Below, in pieces: positions 49,422 through 59,294 of a DNA stretch of 64,000 nucleotides. The DNA comes from Lachnospiraceae bacterium (GTDB taxonomy: Bacteria > Bacillota > Clostridia > Lachnospirales > Lachnospiraceae), in NCBI GenBank assembly GCA_017556805.1, contig JAFYMC010000035.1, positions 62,001 to 126,000 of the forward strand, in the 5' to 3' direction. How positions within the stretch are numbered: the stretch's first letter is position 1; every line of letters starts with the position of its first letter. The notes beneath the pieces are model-generated. The model searched no databases. It worked only from the letters and a program-made list of their open reading frames with translations, and had not been told where the DNA came from. The translations under genes were made by a program, and so were the position numbers.

Positions 49422-52145
49422 TTAACGGATTTCTGCATGCTCCACCAGAAAATCCAGCCCCTTTTCTACCAGGAAAATGTCTTCCAATACCGGTCTGCTG
49501 TTCACCCTTAAGAATTCCTTTTTTGAAATTCCGAAGTCTTCACACATATCAGCCACATAGTAGTCGTAATCCGCCTCCGATACGGTCAGACCTTCCTCTT
49601 TTGCAACCACATAAGCCATCACAAACAGCTTTTCCCGTTCTCTTCGGTCTGCTTTGTACATGGTCAGAAGTTCTTCCTCCGTATGTTCGAACATGCCCAG
49701 ATATTCTTCCCATTCGATGCCCAGAGACTCCATTTTTTCCTTTTGACGGTACATGTCTATCTTGGCTTTTTCTGTTACTACATCCTCATCTACCTGTTCT
49801 GCTTCACCGTATTTCAGCATATAGTACATGATTGCATTGGTGTAAGAAAGTTCTTCGCAGTCCTCCCGTAGCTTCCGCTTATCCTTTTCCGAAAGAACCT
49901 TGCCTTCCAGCAAAGCATCCTCTTCCATTAAGGCAATATAGCTTTCGTATTCACTTTCCGTCACCCTGTCTACCGGAATTCCCACATACCGAGGCGGCAA
50001 AGTGACAAACATGGAGTAGAATTCATAATCCACCGGCATAAGCTGATATTCCGGTCGTGTCAACATGGCATCCATGCTTTCTTCTAACTTCTTTTCACAT
50101 TCCTTTAAGGCCTCCGCAGCCGGCGCATAGTCCTCTGCAATAGAAGAAAGCTTACTTTCCGCATCTTCATAGTCGCCGTTTCTCATGGAAAGCATGGCCA
50201 GGGAATAGTAATACTTCGTAAAGGCATCCTCGTATTCGGATGAATACAGGCTCTGACGATAATGAACAAATCTATAATAGTACTCTGCCTTTTCGTAGTT
50301 TTCTTCCGCCAGATACCGCTCTCCCAATGCATAGTAGCATTGGCATATTCCTGCATCCATATTCCATTGGTGAGTTTGGATTTTATCCAGAAGCTTTTCC
50401 GCTTCCTCCGGCTTTCCTGCCTCAAACAACAGCATGGCATCGCAAAACAGTATATAATCCGCGGAATCCTCGTAGTTATCGGATTTATCTAAGGCAAGAA
50501 ACAGCTCCTTTGCCTTTTTATAATTCTCCGCATCCACATACCCCAATGCAGCCATATACTTTAAATCATCCGGTTCAAACTCCACGCCGGCAAACAAAGA
50601 CTCCGGCAGCCCCGATGCCCGGAAACTGTCTAAAACCCCTTGCACATCCGTCTCCGCAAGCCATTCCACAAACTCAGACTCATTCTTAAACTCTACTGTA
50701 TTTTTATCCTCAGGGAATGTTACTTCCCCTCCGGGAAGCATTGTCTGTTCGAAAGAAATACCAAGTAAGAGTTCGTCGCCGGCCAAAAACTTATATGTTA
50801 CAGTTGATGTGTTTTCCTTAGTTTCAAAGGAAAATGAAAGATTTAAATCCTGAAATTTAAAGGATAGCTCTTTATATGCCTCCAGTTCCTCGTCCAGCTC
50901 CTTTAAAAGGTCCTTTGCTTTCCCTACCGGATACAAAGTAACGATTCCTTTTCCATTATTATGCAGTGCCGCCTTCACATCTGTTGAAAAGGTTCCTTCA
51001 AAGTAGCTTAATCCCTCGGCCAAAATCTTGAAATCACCGGCAAATTCGGATTTATTTACCGAACCGGTACCGGTAAGAGAAAGCTCTGTTCCGTCTGCTT
51101 CCAGTTCAAAGGTAAAGCCGATTTTGTTTTTCTCGCGTGGAGCTGCATAATAAAACCCGTTTTTCCGGCCTATGGACAGCTTATGCCCCACAACCGCGCC
51201 GGTTTTATCTACCCAAACGGTAATCTCGGACTCTTCATCAAAGCTTTTTAATTCTCTTGCGGAAAAACGCAATTCATTCAACGCCTTATAAATGTTGTCA
51301 TACAGCTCGCCTTCATCCATAAAATGCTGACTTTCGGTAAAGGTAACAATCAGTTCTTCCAGTTCCTTATCCTGTAGCATTTCCTCCACTGCCGACTCCA
51401 ATACCTTGGAAAGCTCCTCACCGTTTAATGTCGCGGTCAGCTTGGTACAGCGCATGTAAACACCTTCGGTGGAAAGAAGGGATGTTTCCTCCTCCACCTC
51501 TTTGATTTCGGAAAGCCCCGCACAATAATAGCGAAGCAGCATTGCCTCCAGTTTTTCCTTTTCCGGGAGCGTTGCGCTCCATTCCTTCAGAAATGCCATA
51601 AACTCATCCGAAGGAACAAGCATACTCTGTTCGGAATCCGTCATGGAAAACTTAATAATGTCCCCGGAAAGCTTCGGAATCTGCAGATAGCTGACGTTCT
51701 CCCAATTGTTCAGCCAGTAGGTGCCGTCAATTACTTCGTTATCGTTGATGAAGAGGGATACCTCGCTTTGCGATGTTCCTGCATCCGCTCCGCGTCCCCC
51801 GGAATATGTCATTCCCACCTTAGAAAGCGTCCCTGTCCCGGCATCCTCCTCGCCAAGAAAAAATGGCTGCAGTCCTTCTCCGAATTCCACTTCGGCAGCC
51901 CCCTCGTAAGAGAATGTTTCGCTTTCCTTTGCGGCGAATGATTCCGTCAAGCTTTCGTAAGAGGTCCCTACCACAGAAAACGCTTCCTTTGCGGAACGCT
52001 CCTCAATATAGTAAAAATACTCCTCTGGGGTACTCATAAGCTTACGAATACTGTTGGAAATGGTTCTAAAATTCCATACTCCGATACCGATGGCAACTGC
52101 ACCGATACAGCAAAGGACCCCTATTATAATCTTTTTCCCTTTCAT
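49422..52145 (-). CDS. Large membrane-anchored protein with TPR-like repeats and a trigger-factor-like C-terminus
   Basis: The 907-residue protein starts with one membrane segment (about 5-25). A large beta-rich outer domain follows (about 30-520) that is not recognised in detail, then TPR-like helices (about 530-690: GYVDAENYKKAKELFLALDK, EENYEKAEYYY, NGDYEDAESKL). The last ~150 residues (IEWEEYLGMFEHTEEELL, VAKEEGLTVSEADYDYYV) look like the helical C-terminal domain of trigger factor/SurA. It may be an exported chaperone or a sensor. It has its own promoter. Confidence 0.8.
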   Translation of the reverse strand: MKGKKIIIGVLCCIGAVAIGIGVWNFRTISNSIRKLMSTPEEYFYYIEERSAKEAFSVVGTSYESLTESFAAKESETFSYEGAAEVEFGEGLQPFFLGEEDAGTGTLSKVGMTYSGGRGADAGTSQSEVSLFINDNEVIDGTYWLNNWENVSYLQIPKLSGDIIKFSMTDSEQSMLVPSDEFMAFLKEWSATLPEKEKLEAMLLRYYCAGLSEIKEVEEETSLLSTEGVYMRCTKLTATLNGEELSKVLESAVEEMLQDKELEELIVTFTESQHFMDEGELYDNIYKALNELRFSARELKSFDEESEITVWVDKTGAVVGHKLSIGRKNGFYYAAPREKNKIGFTFELEADGTELSLTGTGSVNKSEFAGDFKILAEGLSYFEGTFSTDVKAALHNNGKGIVTLYPVGKAKDLLKELDEELEAYKELSFKFQDLNLSFSFETKENTSTVTYKFLAGDELLLGISFEQTMLPGGEVTFPEDKNTVEFKNESEFVEWLAETDVQGVLDSFRASGLPESLFAGVEFEPDDLKYMAALGYVDAENYKKAKELFLALDKSDNYEDSADYILFCDAMLLFEAGKPEEAEKLLDKIQTHQWNMDAGICQCYYALGERYLAEENYEKAEYYYRFVHYRQSLYSSEYEDAFTKYYYSLAMLSMRNGDYEDAESKLSSIAEDYAPAAEALKECEKKLEESMDAMLTRPEYQLMPVDYEFYSMFVTLPPRYVGIPVDRVTESEYESYIALMEEDALLEGKVLSEKDKRKLREDCEELSYTNAIMYYMLKYGEAEQVDEDVVTEKAKIDMYRQKEKMESLGIEWEEYLGMFEHTEEELLTMYKADRREREKLFVMAYVVAKEEGLTVSEADYDYYVADMCEDFGISKKEFLRVNSRPVLEDIFLVEKGLDFLVEHAEIR

Positions 52146-52176
52146 CCTCTTTCTCCTTCTATACGATACAAATATT

Positions 52177-52228
52177 ATGACAACTTCGTGTCATTGAAAA
52201 TTGTAGCACACTGCTGTTGTAAAGTCAA
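52177..52228 (-). promoter_or_regulatory. Promoter of the 907-residue protein with a leader palindrome
   Basis: On the minus strand TTGACT (52223-52228) and TACAAT (52200-52205) are 17 bp apart. ATGACA-N6-TGTCAT (52177-52194) lies just after the expected start site and may be an operator. Confidence 0.75.
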
Positions 52229-52229
52229 A

Positions 52230-52272
52230 CAAAAGAAAAACGTACCTAACGGATTTTTCGAAAGGTACGTTT
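52230..52272 (-). terminator. Terminator of the BlaI/BlaR1-like operon
   Basis: AAACGTACC (52238-52246) pairs with GGTACGTTT (52264-52272), followed on the minus strand by TTTCTTTTG. Confidence 0.87.
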
Positions 52273-52297
52273 CTTTGTTCTGAATCTGTTTTAATGA

Positions 52298-55200
52298 TTA
52301 GTTCATCCAATCCGGTTTCGGAAGCTTCGTTACATCTACCCAGACGGCCGGACGAATCAGTACATGCTGTTCCTTAATCGCCTCTTCCTCAAAGGAAATA
52401 CTTCCGTCCGGCATCACTCTTGCAAATTGTACCTCAGAAAAATCACCGTCGGTGGTTCCGGTTACAGTAACAATCCACGGAACCGCTACATCCGTAAACT
52501 TAATATTTTTATCCAGCCATGCACCCTTTTGTGCCGCAAAGGCAGTCGGAATCGTGATTCTGGCTTCTTCGGTCCGGAAATACGGTGTATCATCCTGACT
52601 TTTTCCATATAACACATCGTCGGTTTCCAATAAAAAGGTATAGCCCGGATAAAGCAAGCGTTCATTTGGGTACGCAACGGATTCGTTTTTCATCGGATTT
52701 GTCTTTATCAATGCCGCCCGCTCCTCTGCAGAAAAAGCCGCCTCATAAATCGTTCGATTCATCATCCGATACAAGTCATCCACTTCCCAAGACTCTAATG
52801 TTTTGTCTTTATCCCACAGTAAAGTTTCGATGCCGTATTTGGAAAGAAGCAATGCCCGGTCACTGTCCCTATCCAGAACCAGCCATTCTAACGGTTCCTT
52901 TCCGTTGGAATAATCTCCATCCTGTTCATAGGCTCCGAATATGATGGACCGATCCTTCTGTGGGTCGTAAGTAAAGCTGTTCGGCTTTGATGCATACGGG
53001 GCATGTTTCCATGTAATGCCGCCGTCCTCGGACACGAAACAGGAGCTTTGGGATGTAGTACCGCTGATTTCAAACCAGCATACAACCGTATCCTTCTCCG
53101 GAATCAGTATCCTTGCGATGCCTCCTTCCGCTACAGAAAAATCCTCAGCAACCAATCGCCAGCTTTGCCCGCTGTCATCACTGCGATAAATATTGTAATA
53201 TACACTGCCTGCTGCAGCCTCCTGAGGAAGGAATGCGATTCTTACTCCGATGGCTTCATTAATCCCTAAATTAGGGGAGCCTATCTCGATTGGCTGACCA
53301 TCAATCAAAAACGTCTCTGTACTGTTTCCTTTATATATTTGATGGATAGCTGCACAGGCCATAACCCGTTCAAACTGCTCTGGATCTACAGAGTCAAGAG
53401 GCTTAATCCCATGTCCGTCAAACACATCCGGCCAACCGTCTCCATACTCTATGGTGTAGTCCTTTGTATAATTACTATAAAAAAACATTTGTGAAAAGGA
53501 ATGTAAATTCCCTTCTAACTCCCCGAAGGAAGTTTCAAATACTTCGGAATCGTTAATAATCAAGTATGCATATGGATATAAATTTTTCTCTAAGTCGTGT
53601 TCCGATACAATGACCTCGATTTTTAAATGATCCCTGTAACCGTTTCGTTTTAAATCGGAGTATATTGAGGAAATCTCATTGGTCAAATCTACCGGATTTC
53701 CATAGGCAGGTTTTTTCGTGGCCGGTACATAGACTTTATCGCTTCCGATACTTACAATTTCACCGTTCTCCAATCTTTCCCTCATAATGTCTGTTCTCTG
53801 CGCAACAATCCGAGTCGGAGATGTCGCGACGTAATACTTTTCCGGTTTAAATTCAACCCAATATTCTGTATCCTTAATTACAGTTTTTAAGTATACATCC
53901 TTTGTATTAACGTCTTTTGCACTACTATAAAGCTCATAGGAACATGTATAGCCCTCCTGCGGATACTGTGACGGATACAACCATGCCTGATGATTCAGAT
54001 ACTCTAAAAATACAGTTTTAATTTCTTCGTAGTTGTAGCGCTCCGGTAATTCCTTTACGATTTCCGGTACCGCTCCCGCCATAAGTACCTTTCCGTTCTT
54101 TGTAATACCGACCGTGACGCTTCCGTTGGTATTTATCGCAATCACATTGGTCCAGTCGTCCACGTCGCATTGTCCTACATCGCTTCGTCCCGGACAAACC
54201 GCAACTACGGTACCGTCACCTCTTAAGCCGACTACGGTCTCGTTCCCGACCGCAATTTTAACGATGCCGCTCCATTGTTCGATGGTATTTATCAGATACT
54301 CCTGCTCCACACCCTCGGAAATCACAGTGCCATCGAGTTTCAGACCTACAAAGAAATTGTAGCCGGCTGCAATCTGCTTCAGCTTTTCCGGCCAGGTGTC
54401 CAGCTTTTTCTTGCGTAATACATCACTAACTTCTGTCATTACAAGGGTGCCGTCTTCTTTTAAACCGGCAATAACTCCGTTGGTTTTCGCCGTTATTTCT
54501 ACTACTCCTGTCAGTTCTTCTTTTTCTCCGAGATATAATACGGTTCCGTCTTCAAGCAGTGCCGTATACCTATCATACGGATAGGTAGAGAAAATTTGCT
54601 TCACCTCTGATATGGTTTCAAAGTCTTTTGCAATGGCCGGGTCAGGTTTCCCGAGTCCGTAATTACCTCCAGCTTCCGCTACCTCCTTTAGAATTTCTTC
54701 TAAGATGGCCTGCATTTCCGCTGCTGTCTCATAATAAGACACGGAAAGTCGTCCCTCTTCATCAATCGCTACCAGACGATACGGGTCGGTTCCCAGCGCT
54801 TTATAGGTTTTTGATGTGTCAATTCCTCGTGTAGCACCTACGGTGTCACTCTCTGTTACATAAGAAACGTCATACAACACATGCAGCTTTCCGTCCTCAT
54901 CCAGATATGCCGCATACTCGTCACCGATGGCAATGGAGAGGTTGGTGGTTTCAATCGCCGTTACCAGTTCACCTCTGTTTTTGTTATACTCATTTTTCAG
55001 GTTATAGCACCCTTCGATTACTACCTCTTCCACTACCGATAAATCAAGATCAATAACCTTTAGCTTCGGACAATTTTTAATAATGACTTTCTTTAAATCC
55101 GTCGCATCTCCTGCAATATATTCAAGAGACGGATGTCCGTCAATGACAAGAGAATCCGCGCTACTGATATATAGGTCCGTCAAATTCGGAAGATGGTCTA

Positions 55201-57769
55201 AGCCATCCATTCGTTCCTTGTACAGACTGACAGAGTTCAGATAGTTCAAATAGTATACGTTTTTACGTTCGGATTCGGACAAGCCCTCTTCTCCATCGGA
55301 ATTATAGTTCTTGTTCAAATAGTTTTGTAATGCCTTAGACGAAAAAAATACCTCCGGTTGTTCTATCCCGTTTGGATCCGGCGCCTGCTTTATCATATCA
55401 TAAAGCTCAGAGGCCCAATAAAACAGTCTGCCGTTATTGTTTTTATCGATATACACATAAAACCAAAAGTCATCTATGGTAGTAAGCGTTCGTTCTTCTC
55501 CGTTTTCTCGATACAAAATATCAAAGTTAACGCTTCCTCCTATTTTTAATCCTTTATCGGCCCACGCGGTAACAGAGACTACCTGATAATTTTGACCGGT
55601 TCTCAAATACAGGTCGTCCTCCGACAGCCCTTTCGGCAGATCCGGGACTTGTACATATAGATACTGATCCAACTCAATTTCGTCGTCTTCCGCAAGTATG
55701 ACTCCGTCATAAATCCATAGAAAGGTCGCAGTACTGTTCTCTTCTTCCTCCGTAAGAAACACATACTCGCTGTCTCTTTCCTTGTCATAAATACGGGCTT
55801 GTAAAAAGTCAACATCCTTTCCGACAAAGTACGTTTCAAACGGTTCCTTGTTAATTCCGACGCCGTTCTCTGTCCGCTTCAGCCATTCTACCGGAATTTC
55901 TTTGTAGTACCCGGAAGAATCGGTCTTTGTCGACCGGATTTCCTGAAATTCTTCTTTGTATTCCAAACGAATACTGCAACGCGAATTCAAAGGGATAATG
56001 TGTTTTTCTTCTCGACCGTTTAAATACTCTCCTTGATAAATACAGTCCTCTGCTACATCAGAAATGTAGAAAGAGCCTATCACTCCCCTTTTCGAAGAAA
56101 TCACCTGAAACTTCGGACAATCCTCCACGTGAAGGTATGCCAGGTCTCCATTGACTTCCACATAGCGAATGGACGGATGGTTGTTGAAAATCATCTGCTT
56201 CGCATTGTTAGTGTATACATATCGTAAATTCGGAAAGTATTCAAATCCGTCCAATACGTCAAAACCGTCTGATTTCATGTAATAAGGTACGACCGGTGCT
56301 TTTAGATACAAATAACGTACATCTGCACGCTCTTCCTCCGATAAATATCCGTTTTTATCGATATCACATTCCGCAGACAAGTACTCACGGAATTTTACGC
56401 TTGTAAAATGCTTTTCATCTAAAGGAATATCCGCTTCCGTCGGTGCAGGGGACACTTCCGGAGGCTCCGTAACTACAGGAGATGATGTTGGTATAGGCGT
56501 CGGCGTTATCTCCGGTGTTTCTTCCTTGCTCTTCGGATTCGTTAAAAAGCAGACTGCCATAACCACACAAACCAGTACCGATGCCACTAATACCCAAAAG
56601 GCCGGCTTTTTATAGTGCAGTACCGATTTTACCCGCCCTTTTACTCCGTTTTCTCCGAAGGCCAGCGGGCAGGCAGAAATCATTTTCCGTGATACGCTGC
56701 AATTAATTAATGCCGTAGAATAGGTCTTTTTCTGTTCTGCCCCCAGCTCCTTGATTACTTTTTCGTCACATGCAAATTCGATATCCTTACATAAAAGGAT
56801 ATATGCCACCAAAAGAAGCGGATGGAACCAATATACACTCAGTAAAAGGAATCCCAACGGCTTCCATATATGGTCAAGACGCTTTAAATGGGCTTTTTCG
56901 TGCGAAATTACGTACTCTCTGTCTGTTATGCTAATATCTGACGGCAGGTAAATCCGCGGACGTAACATACCTAAAATAAACGGGCTGTCAATCCGGTCGC
57001 ATACCCGTACCTTATCCTTTAGTGGTGCGGATTCCTTGACGCGGCGATAAACACTTATGTAACTGACAGCGGTATACAACAGCATAATTCCGATACCCAC
57101 TAACCATACAATCGCCGCAATTGCAAACCAATCGGTTCTCTTTATCGTAAAGTTGCTTCCGTTCGCTCCTACCTCGGTATAGGTTACGGATACCGGTGTT
57201 TTCTCCACGGTTCCGGCGTCTTCTTCCTTATCAGAGGTGGTCGTTTGCTCTCCCGGTGTTTCAAACTCTACAAACTCCACACCCTCCGGTAACTCATTCG
57301 GAATTATGACCGGTACCGGACCTCCTGCAACCGGTTCGTTCTCGCTTCCCGATAATGATTCGTCCGTCTTATCAGGCGAAATATTCATGTTTTCTTCCAG
57401 CATAAGATCACCGGCATCTATCGAAGGATTTCTTCCTGCGGAAACAGGAGTCTTTTCTTCGAAAGCTCCCGGCGCGTCCTTCTCCTGTGACGGATTCTCC
57501 TGTAAAGAATTCTCTTCCGGCAGTTCTACTTGAGAAAAAAAGTCCTCCGGCAGTTCTGTCTGTTCCAACGGCTCCGGATTCCGAATCAGGCTGAAGCTAC
57601 TTTCAAAGGTAACCGGACAAACAAGTCGAACCGCTACCAGCGCCCAAAGTATCGGAAATAACGCCTTCGGAGCCTTTTTCTTGAAAAGAAGGCGCACCAA
57701 TAACACCGCCAGCACAATCCATCCGGCCGTGAGACTCATATTTAATATCTTAACAAATACTGCTCCCAT
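52298..57769 (-). CDS. Giant BlaR1/MecR1-type M56 metalloprotease sensor with multi-domain extracellular part
   Basis: The 1823-residue protein has N-terminal membrane segments, a long acidic linker, then the M56 domain (about 215-345) with zinc motif SHEKAHLKR and FACDEKVI, and a last membrane helix near 395-415. Outside follow a TP-rich linker, an EF-hand-like DIDKNGYLSEEER with LRR-like repeats (twice, about 455 and 860), RCC1-like repeats (about 960-1290: LLEDGTVLYLG, GLKEDGTLVM, GLKLDGTVIS, GLRGDGTVVA), two Asp-boxes (SDDSGQSW, SEDGGITW) and a DUF6273-like end (EWLVLDRDSDRALLLS, HVLIRPAVWV). No penicillin-binding SxxK domain is seen. It starts 3 bases after blaI. Confidence 0.85.
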   Translation of the reverse strand: MGAVFVKILNMSLTAGWIVLAVLLVRLLFKKKAPKALFPILWALVAVRLVCPVTFESSFSLIRNPEPLEQTELPEDFFSQVELPEENSLQENPSQEKDAPGAFEEKTPVSAGRNPSIDAGDLMLEENMNISPDKTDESLSGSENEPVAGGPVPVIIPNELPEGVEFVEFETPGEQTTTSDKEEDAGTVEKTPVSVTYTEVGANGSNFTIKRTDWFAIAAIVWLVGIGIMLLYTAVSYISVYRRVKESAPLKDKVRVCDRIDSPFILGMLRPRIYLPSDISITDREYVISHEKAHLKRLDHIWKPLGFLLLSVYWFHPLLLVAYILLCKDIEFACDEKVIKELGAEQKKTYSTALINCSVSRKMISACPLAFGENGVKGRVKSVLHYKKPAFWVLVASVLVCVVMAVCFLTNPKSKEETPEITPTPIPTSSPVVTEPPEVSPAPTEADIPLDEKHFTSVKFREYLSAECDIDKNGYLSEEERADVRYLYLKAPVVPYYMKSDGFDVLDGFEYFPNLRYVYTNNAKQMIFNNHPSIRYVEVNGDLAYLHVEDCPKFQVISSKRGVIGSFYISDVAEDCIYQGEYLNGREEKHIIPLNSRCSIRLEYKEEFQEIRSTKTDSSGYYKEIPVEWLKRTENGVGINKEPFETYFVGKDVDFLQARIYDKERDSEYVFLTEEEENSTATFLWIYDGVILAEDDEIELDQYLYVQVPDLPKGLSEDDLYLRTGQNYQVVSVTAWADKGLKIGGSVNFDILYRENGEERTLTTIDDFWFYVYIDKNNNGRLFYWASELYDMIKQAPDPNGIEQPEVFFSSKALQNYLNKNYNSDGEEGLSESERKNVYYLNYLNSVSLYKERMDGLDHLPNLTDLYISSADSLVIDGHPSLEYIAGDATDLKKVIIKNCPKLKVIDLDLSVVEEVVIEGCYNLKNEYNKNRGELVTAIETTNLSIAIGDEYAAYLDEDGKLHVLYDVSYVTESDTVGATRGIDTSKTYKALGTDPYRLVAIDEEGRLSVSYYETAAEMQAILEEILKEVAEAGGNYGLGKPDPAIAKDFETISEVKQIFSTYPYDRYTALLEDGTVLYLGEKEELTGVVEITAKTNGVIAGLKEDGTLVMTEVSDVLRKKKLDTWPEKLKQIAAGYNFFVGLKLDGTVISEGVEQEYLINTIEQWSGIVKIAVGNETVVGLRGDGTVVAVCPGRSDVGQCDVDDWTNVIAINTNGSVTVGITKNGKVLMAGAVPEIVKELPERYNYEEIKTVFLEYLNHQAWLYPSQYPQEGYTCSYELYSSAKDVNTKDVYLKTVIKDTEYWVEFKPEKYYVATSPTRIVAQRTDIMRERLENGEIVSIGSDKVYVPATKKPAYGNPVDLTNEISSIYSDLKRNGYRDHLKIEVIVSEHDLEKNLYPYAYLIINDSEVFETSFGELEGNLHSFSQMFFYSNYTKDYTIEYGDGWPDVFDGHGIKPLDSVDPEQFERVMACAAIHQIYKGNSTETFLIDGQPIEIGSPNLGINEAIGVRIAFLPQEAAAGSVYYNIYRSDDSGQSWRLVAEDFSVAEGGIARILIPEKDTVVCWFEISGTTSQSSCFVSEDGGITWKHAPYASKPNSFTYDPQKDRSIIFGAYEQDGDYSNGKEPLEWLVLDRDSDRALLLSKYGIETLLWDKDKTLESWEVDDLYRMMNRTIYEAAFSAEERAALIKTNPMKNESVAYPNERLLYPGYTFLLETDDVLYGKSQDDTPYFRTEEARITIPTAFAAQKGAWLDKNIKFTDVAVPWIVTVTGTTDGDFSEVQFARVMPDGSISFEEEAIKEQHVLIRPAVWVDVTKLPKPDWMN

Positions 57770-57772
57770 ATC

Positions 57773-58138
57773 CTACTCCTCCTCATATTCCGCTACCATA
57801 CGCCGCAGCTCGTCAACCTCCGCTTTTGATAACTTTCCTCTTCTGGAGGTAAACGCCGCCAGAAAGGCCGGCAGAGACCCTGCAAAGGTGTCCTGTACAA
57901 ACTGTTCGCTTTGCATTGCAAAGAACTCGTCACGCTTGATAATAGACGTCACGATACAGTTATTATTTTCAAAGATTCCCTTGTCACAAAGGCGTTTTAA
58001 TACTGTATACGTCGTAGACTTCTTCCAGTCCAGCTTTTCTTCCGCCAGACGCACCAGTTCTCTGGAATGTACCGGCTCCAGCTCCCATATCATATCGGCA
58101 AACTGCGATTCCACCGCACCCATCTGTAATTCTGCCAT
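57773..58138 (-). CDS. BlaI/MecI family repressor paired with the M56 sensor
   Basis: The 121-residue protein has the winged-helix DNA-binding part (ADMIWELEPVHSRELVRLAEE, KKSTTYTVLKRLCDKGIF) and a helical tail with FAGSLPAFLAAF. By analogy it represses its own operon until the M56 sensor causes its removal. AAGGAGGG precedes ATG 58138. Three bases separate it from the sensor gene, and its last codons (GAG GAG GAG) form the sensor's ribosome site. Confidence 0.93.
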   Translation of the reverse strand: MAELQMGAVESQFADMIWELEPVHSRELVRLAEEKLDWKKSTTYTVLKRLCDKGIFENNNCIVTSIIKRDEFFAMQSEQFVQDTFAGSLPAFLAAFTSRRGKLSKAEVDELRRMVAEYEEE

Positions 58139-58156
58139 AGATAGCCCTCCTTACTC

Positions 58157-58209
58157 GACATCATGTAGATTGTAATTTCAGTCTACATCATGTGGAGTGA
58201 ATTTGTCAA
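58157..58209 (-). promoter_or_regulatory. Promoter and BlaI-type operators of the sensor operon
   Basis: On the minus strand TTGACA (58204-58209) and TAGACT (58180-58185) are 18 bp apart. GACATCATGTAGA (58157-58169) and TCTACATCATGTGG (58182-58195) are inverted to each other and have the TACA/TGTA form of BlaI operators. They cover the -10 and the start region. Confidence 0.75.
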
Positions 58210-58282
58210 GAGGGAAAGTTTTAAGTTTTTATTAAAAACTGCAGTGATTTCTCCTGACAGTTTTCTAAGTCACTTAATCTTC

Positions 58283-58311
58283 TTGCCAAGAGAACCAAAA
58301 TTCGATATACT
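58283..58311 (+). promoter_or_regulatory. Promoter of the 58342 gene
   Basis: TTGCCA at 58283-58288 and TATACT at 58306-58311 are 17 bp apart; the leader is about 25 bases. Confidence 0.72.
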
Positions 58312-58341
58312 TACTGTATCAACGATAGGGAGTGACGTATT

Positions 58342-59238
58342 ATGAGCAATCTTAAGACATACGCTGAATCGGAAGGTCTGATGCCCTTTAGAGAGGATCA
58401 CTTTTTCGGTAATCTGAAGGGTTATTCTTCCGCGCTTTTTACGAATCCCGCCGGGAAACAGCTTACGGTCAATATCCGTTTCTTTGATGCGGAACAGCAG
58501 GAAAAACTGCAAAGTCTCCTGCAAGCGGCAGATGTAAAGACAAACTATCACATTCACCGATATGAACTCACACAAGAAAAGCTTTATTTTCAATGGTGCT
58601 CTTTCGCCGAGAAATATTCTGTTGAGGATATTTCGGCCTTTGTTGCATGGTTTTTCCCACACTTAACGGAATACGGCATATCGGGAATCCGGGTTTGTCC
58701 GGAATGTGGCAAGGAAATCCTCCCTTTATCCGGACATTGGTATATGATGGCACATAATCGTACCGTACATTACATACATTCTTACTGTCGTGGCAGCCTC
58801 ATGCAAAAGGAACAACAGGCGACTTCCTGTTTTCGAAAAAACAAAATACCCACCTACAAGGCAGGCTTTCTTTGGGCGCTGCTCTTCAGTCTTCCGGGAA
58901 CGATTCTTTGGAGCATCCTTGTCACAAAAAGCGATGCAGTACCCATAATCGGTATTCTCATCGGTTTGCTGGGATACTTAGGGTATACCCTTGCGCCGGG
59001 ACGTCGCGGTGCCGCAAAGCTACCGCTTTTATTTGCCTCTACATTACTTTGCCTGCTGGCCGGCACCGGAATCGCCGGTCTTGTCTGCGCTATATCCGGT
59101 CAAACGGTAGATACTGTTCAATTATCTGCGTATACCTTTATCGGTTTTATCCTGGGAGTTGTGATCCTGCTTATACTTCAACTTGTAGCATTTATGTTCC
59201 GTGACAAAAAAATGACAGGCGTGATAGATTTGGAATAA
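58342..59238 (+). CDS. Membrane protein with cytosolic domain and zinc-ribbon-like CPEC motif
   Basis: The 298-residue protein has a soluble N-terminal part (about 1-175) with RVCPECGKEI and a later HSYCRGS that could complete a zinc site, then four membrane segments (about 176-198, 202-220, 232-253, 265-290). No named family is recognised. It has its own promoter and terminator, so it is a single-gene unit. AGGGAG precedes ATG 58342. Confidence 0.75.
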   Translation: MSNLKTYAESEGLMPFREDHFFGNLKGYSSALFTNPAGKQLTVNIRFFDAEQQEKLQSLLQAADVKTNYHIHRYELTQEKLYFQWCSFAEKYSVEDISAFVAWFFPHLTEYGISGIRVCPECGKEILPLSGHWYMMAHNRTVHYIHSYCRGSLMQKEQQATSCFRKNKIPTYKAGFLWALLFSLPGTILWSILVTKSDAVPIIGILIGLLGYLGYTLAPGRRGAAKLPLLFASTLLCLLAGTGIAGLVCAISGQTVDTVQLSAYTFIGFILGVVILLILQLVAFMFRDKKMTGVIDLE

Positions 59239-59245
59239 TCATGAA

Positions 59246-59285
59246 AGAGCCTCTGACTTCTGCATTTGCAAAAGCCGGAGGCTCT
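59246..59285. terminator. Terminator after the 58342 gene
   Basis: AGAGCCTC (59246-59253) pairs with GAGGCTCT (59278-59285). The T-tract is poor on the plus strand, but the minus side has TTTCAT, so it may serve both converging genes. Confidence 0.65.
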
Positions 59286-59294
59286 GATTATTCG

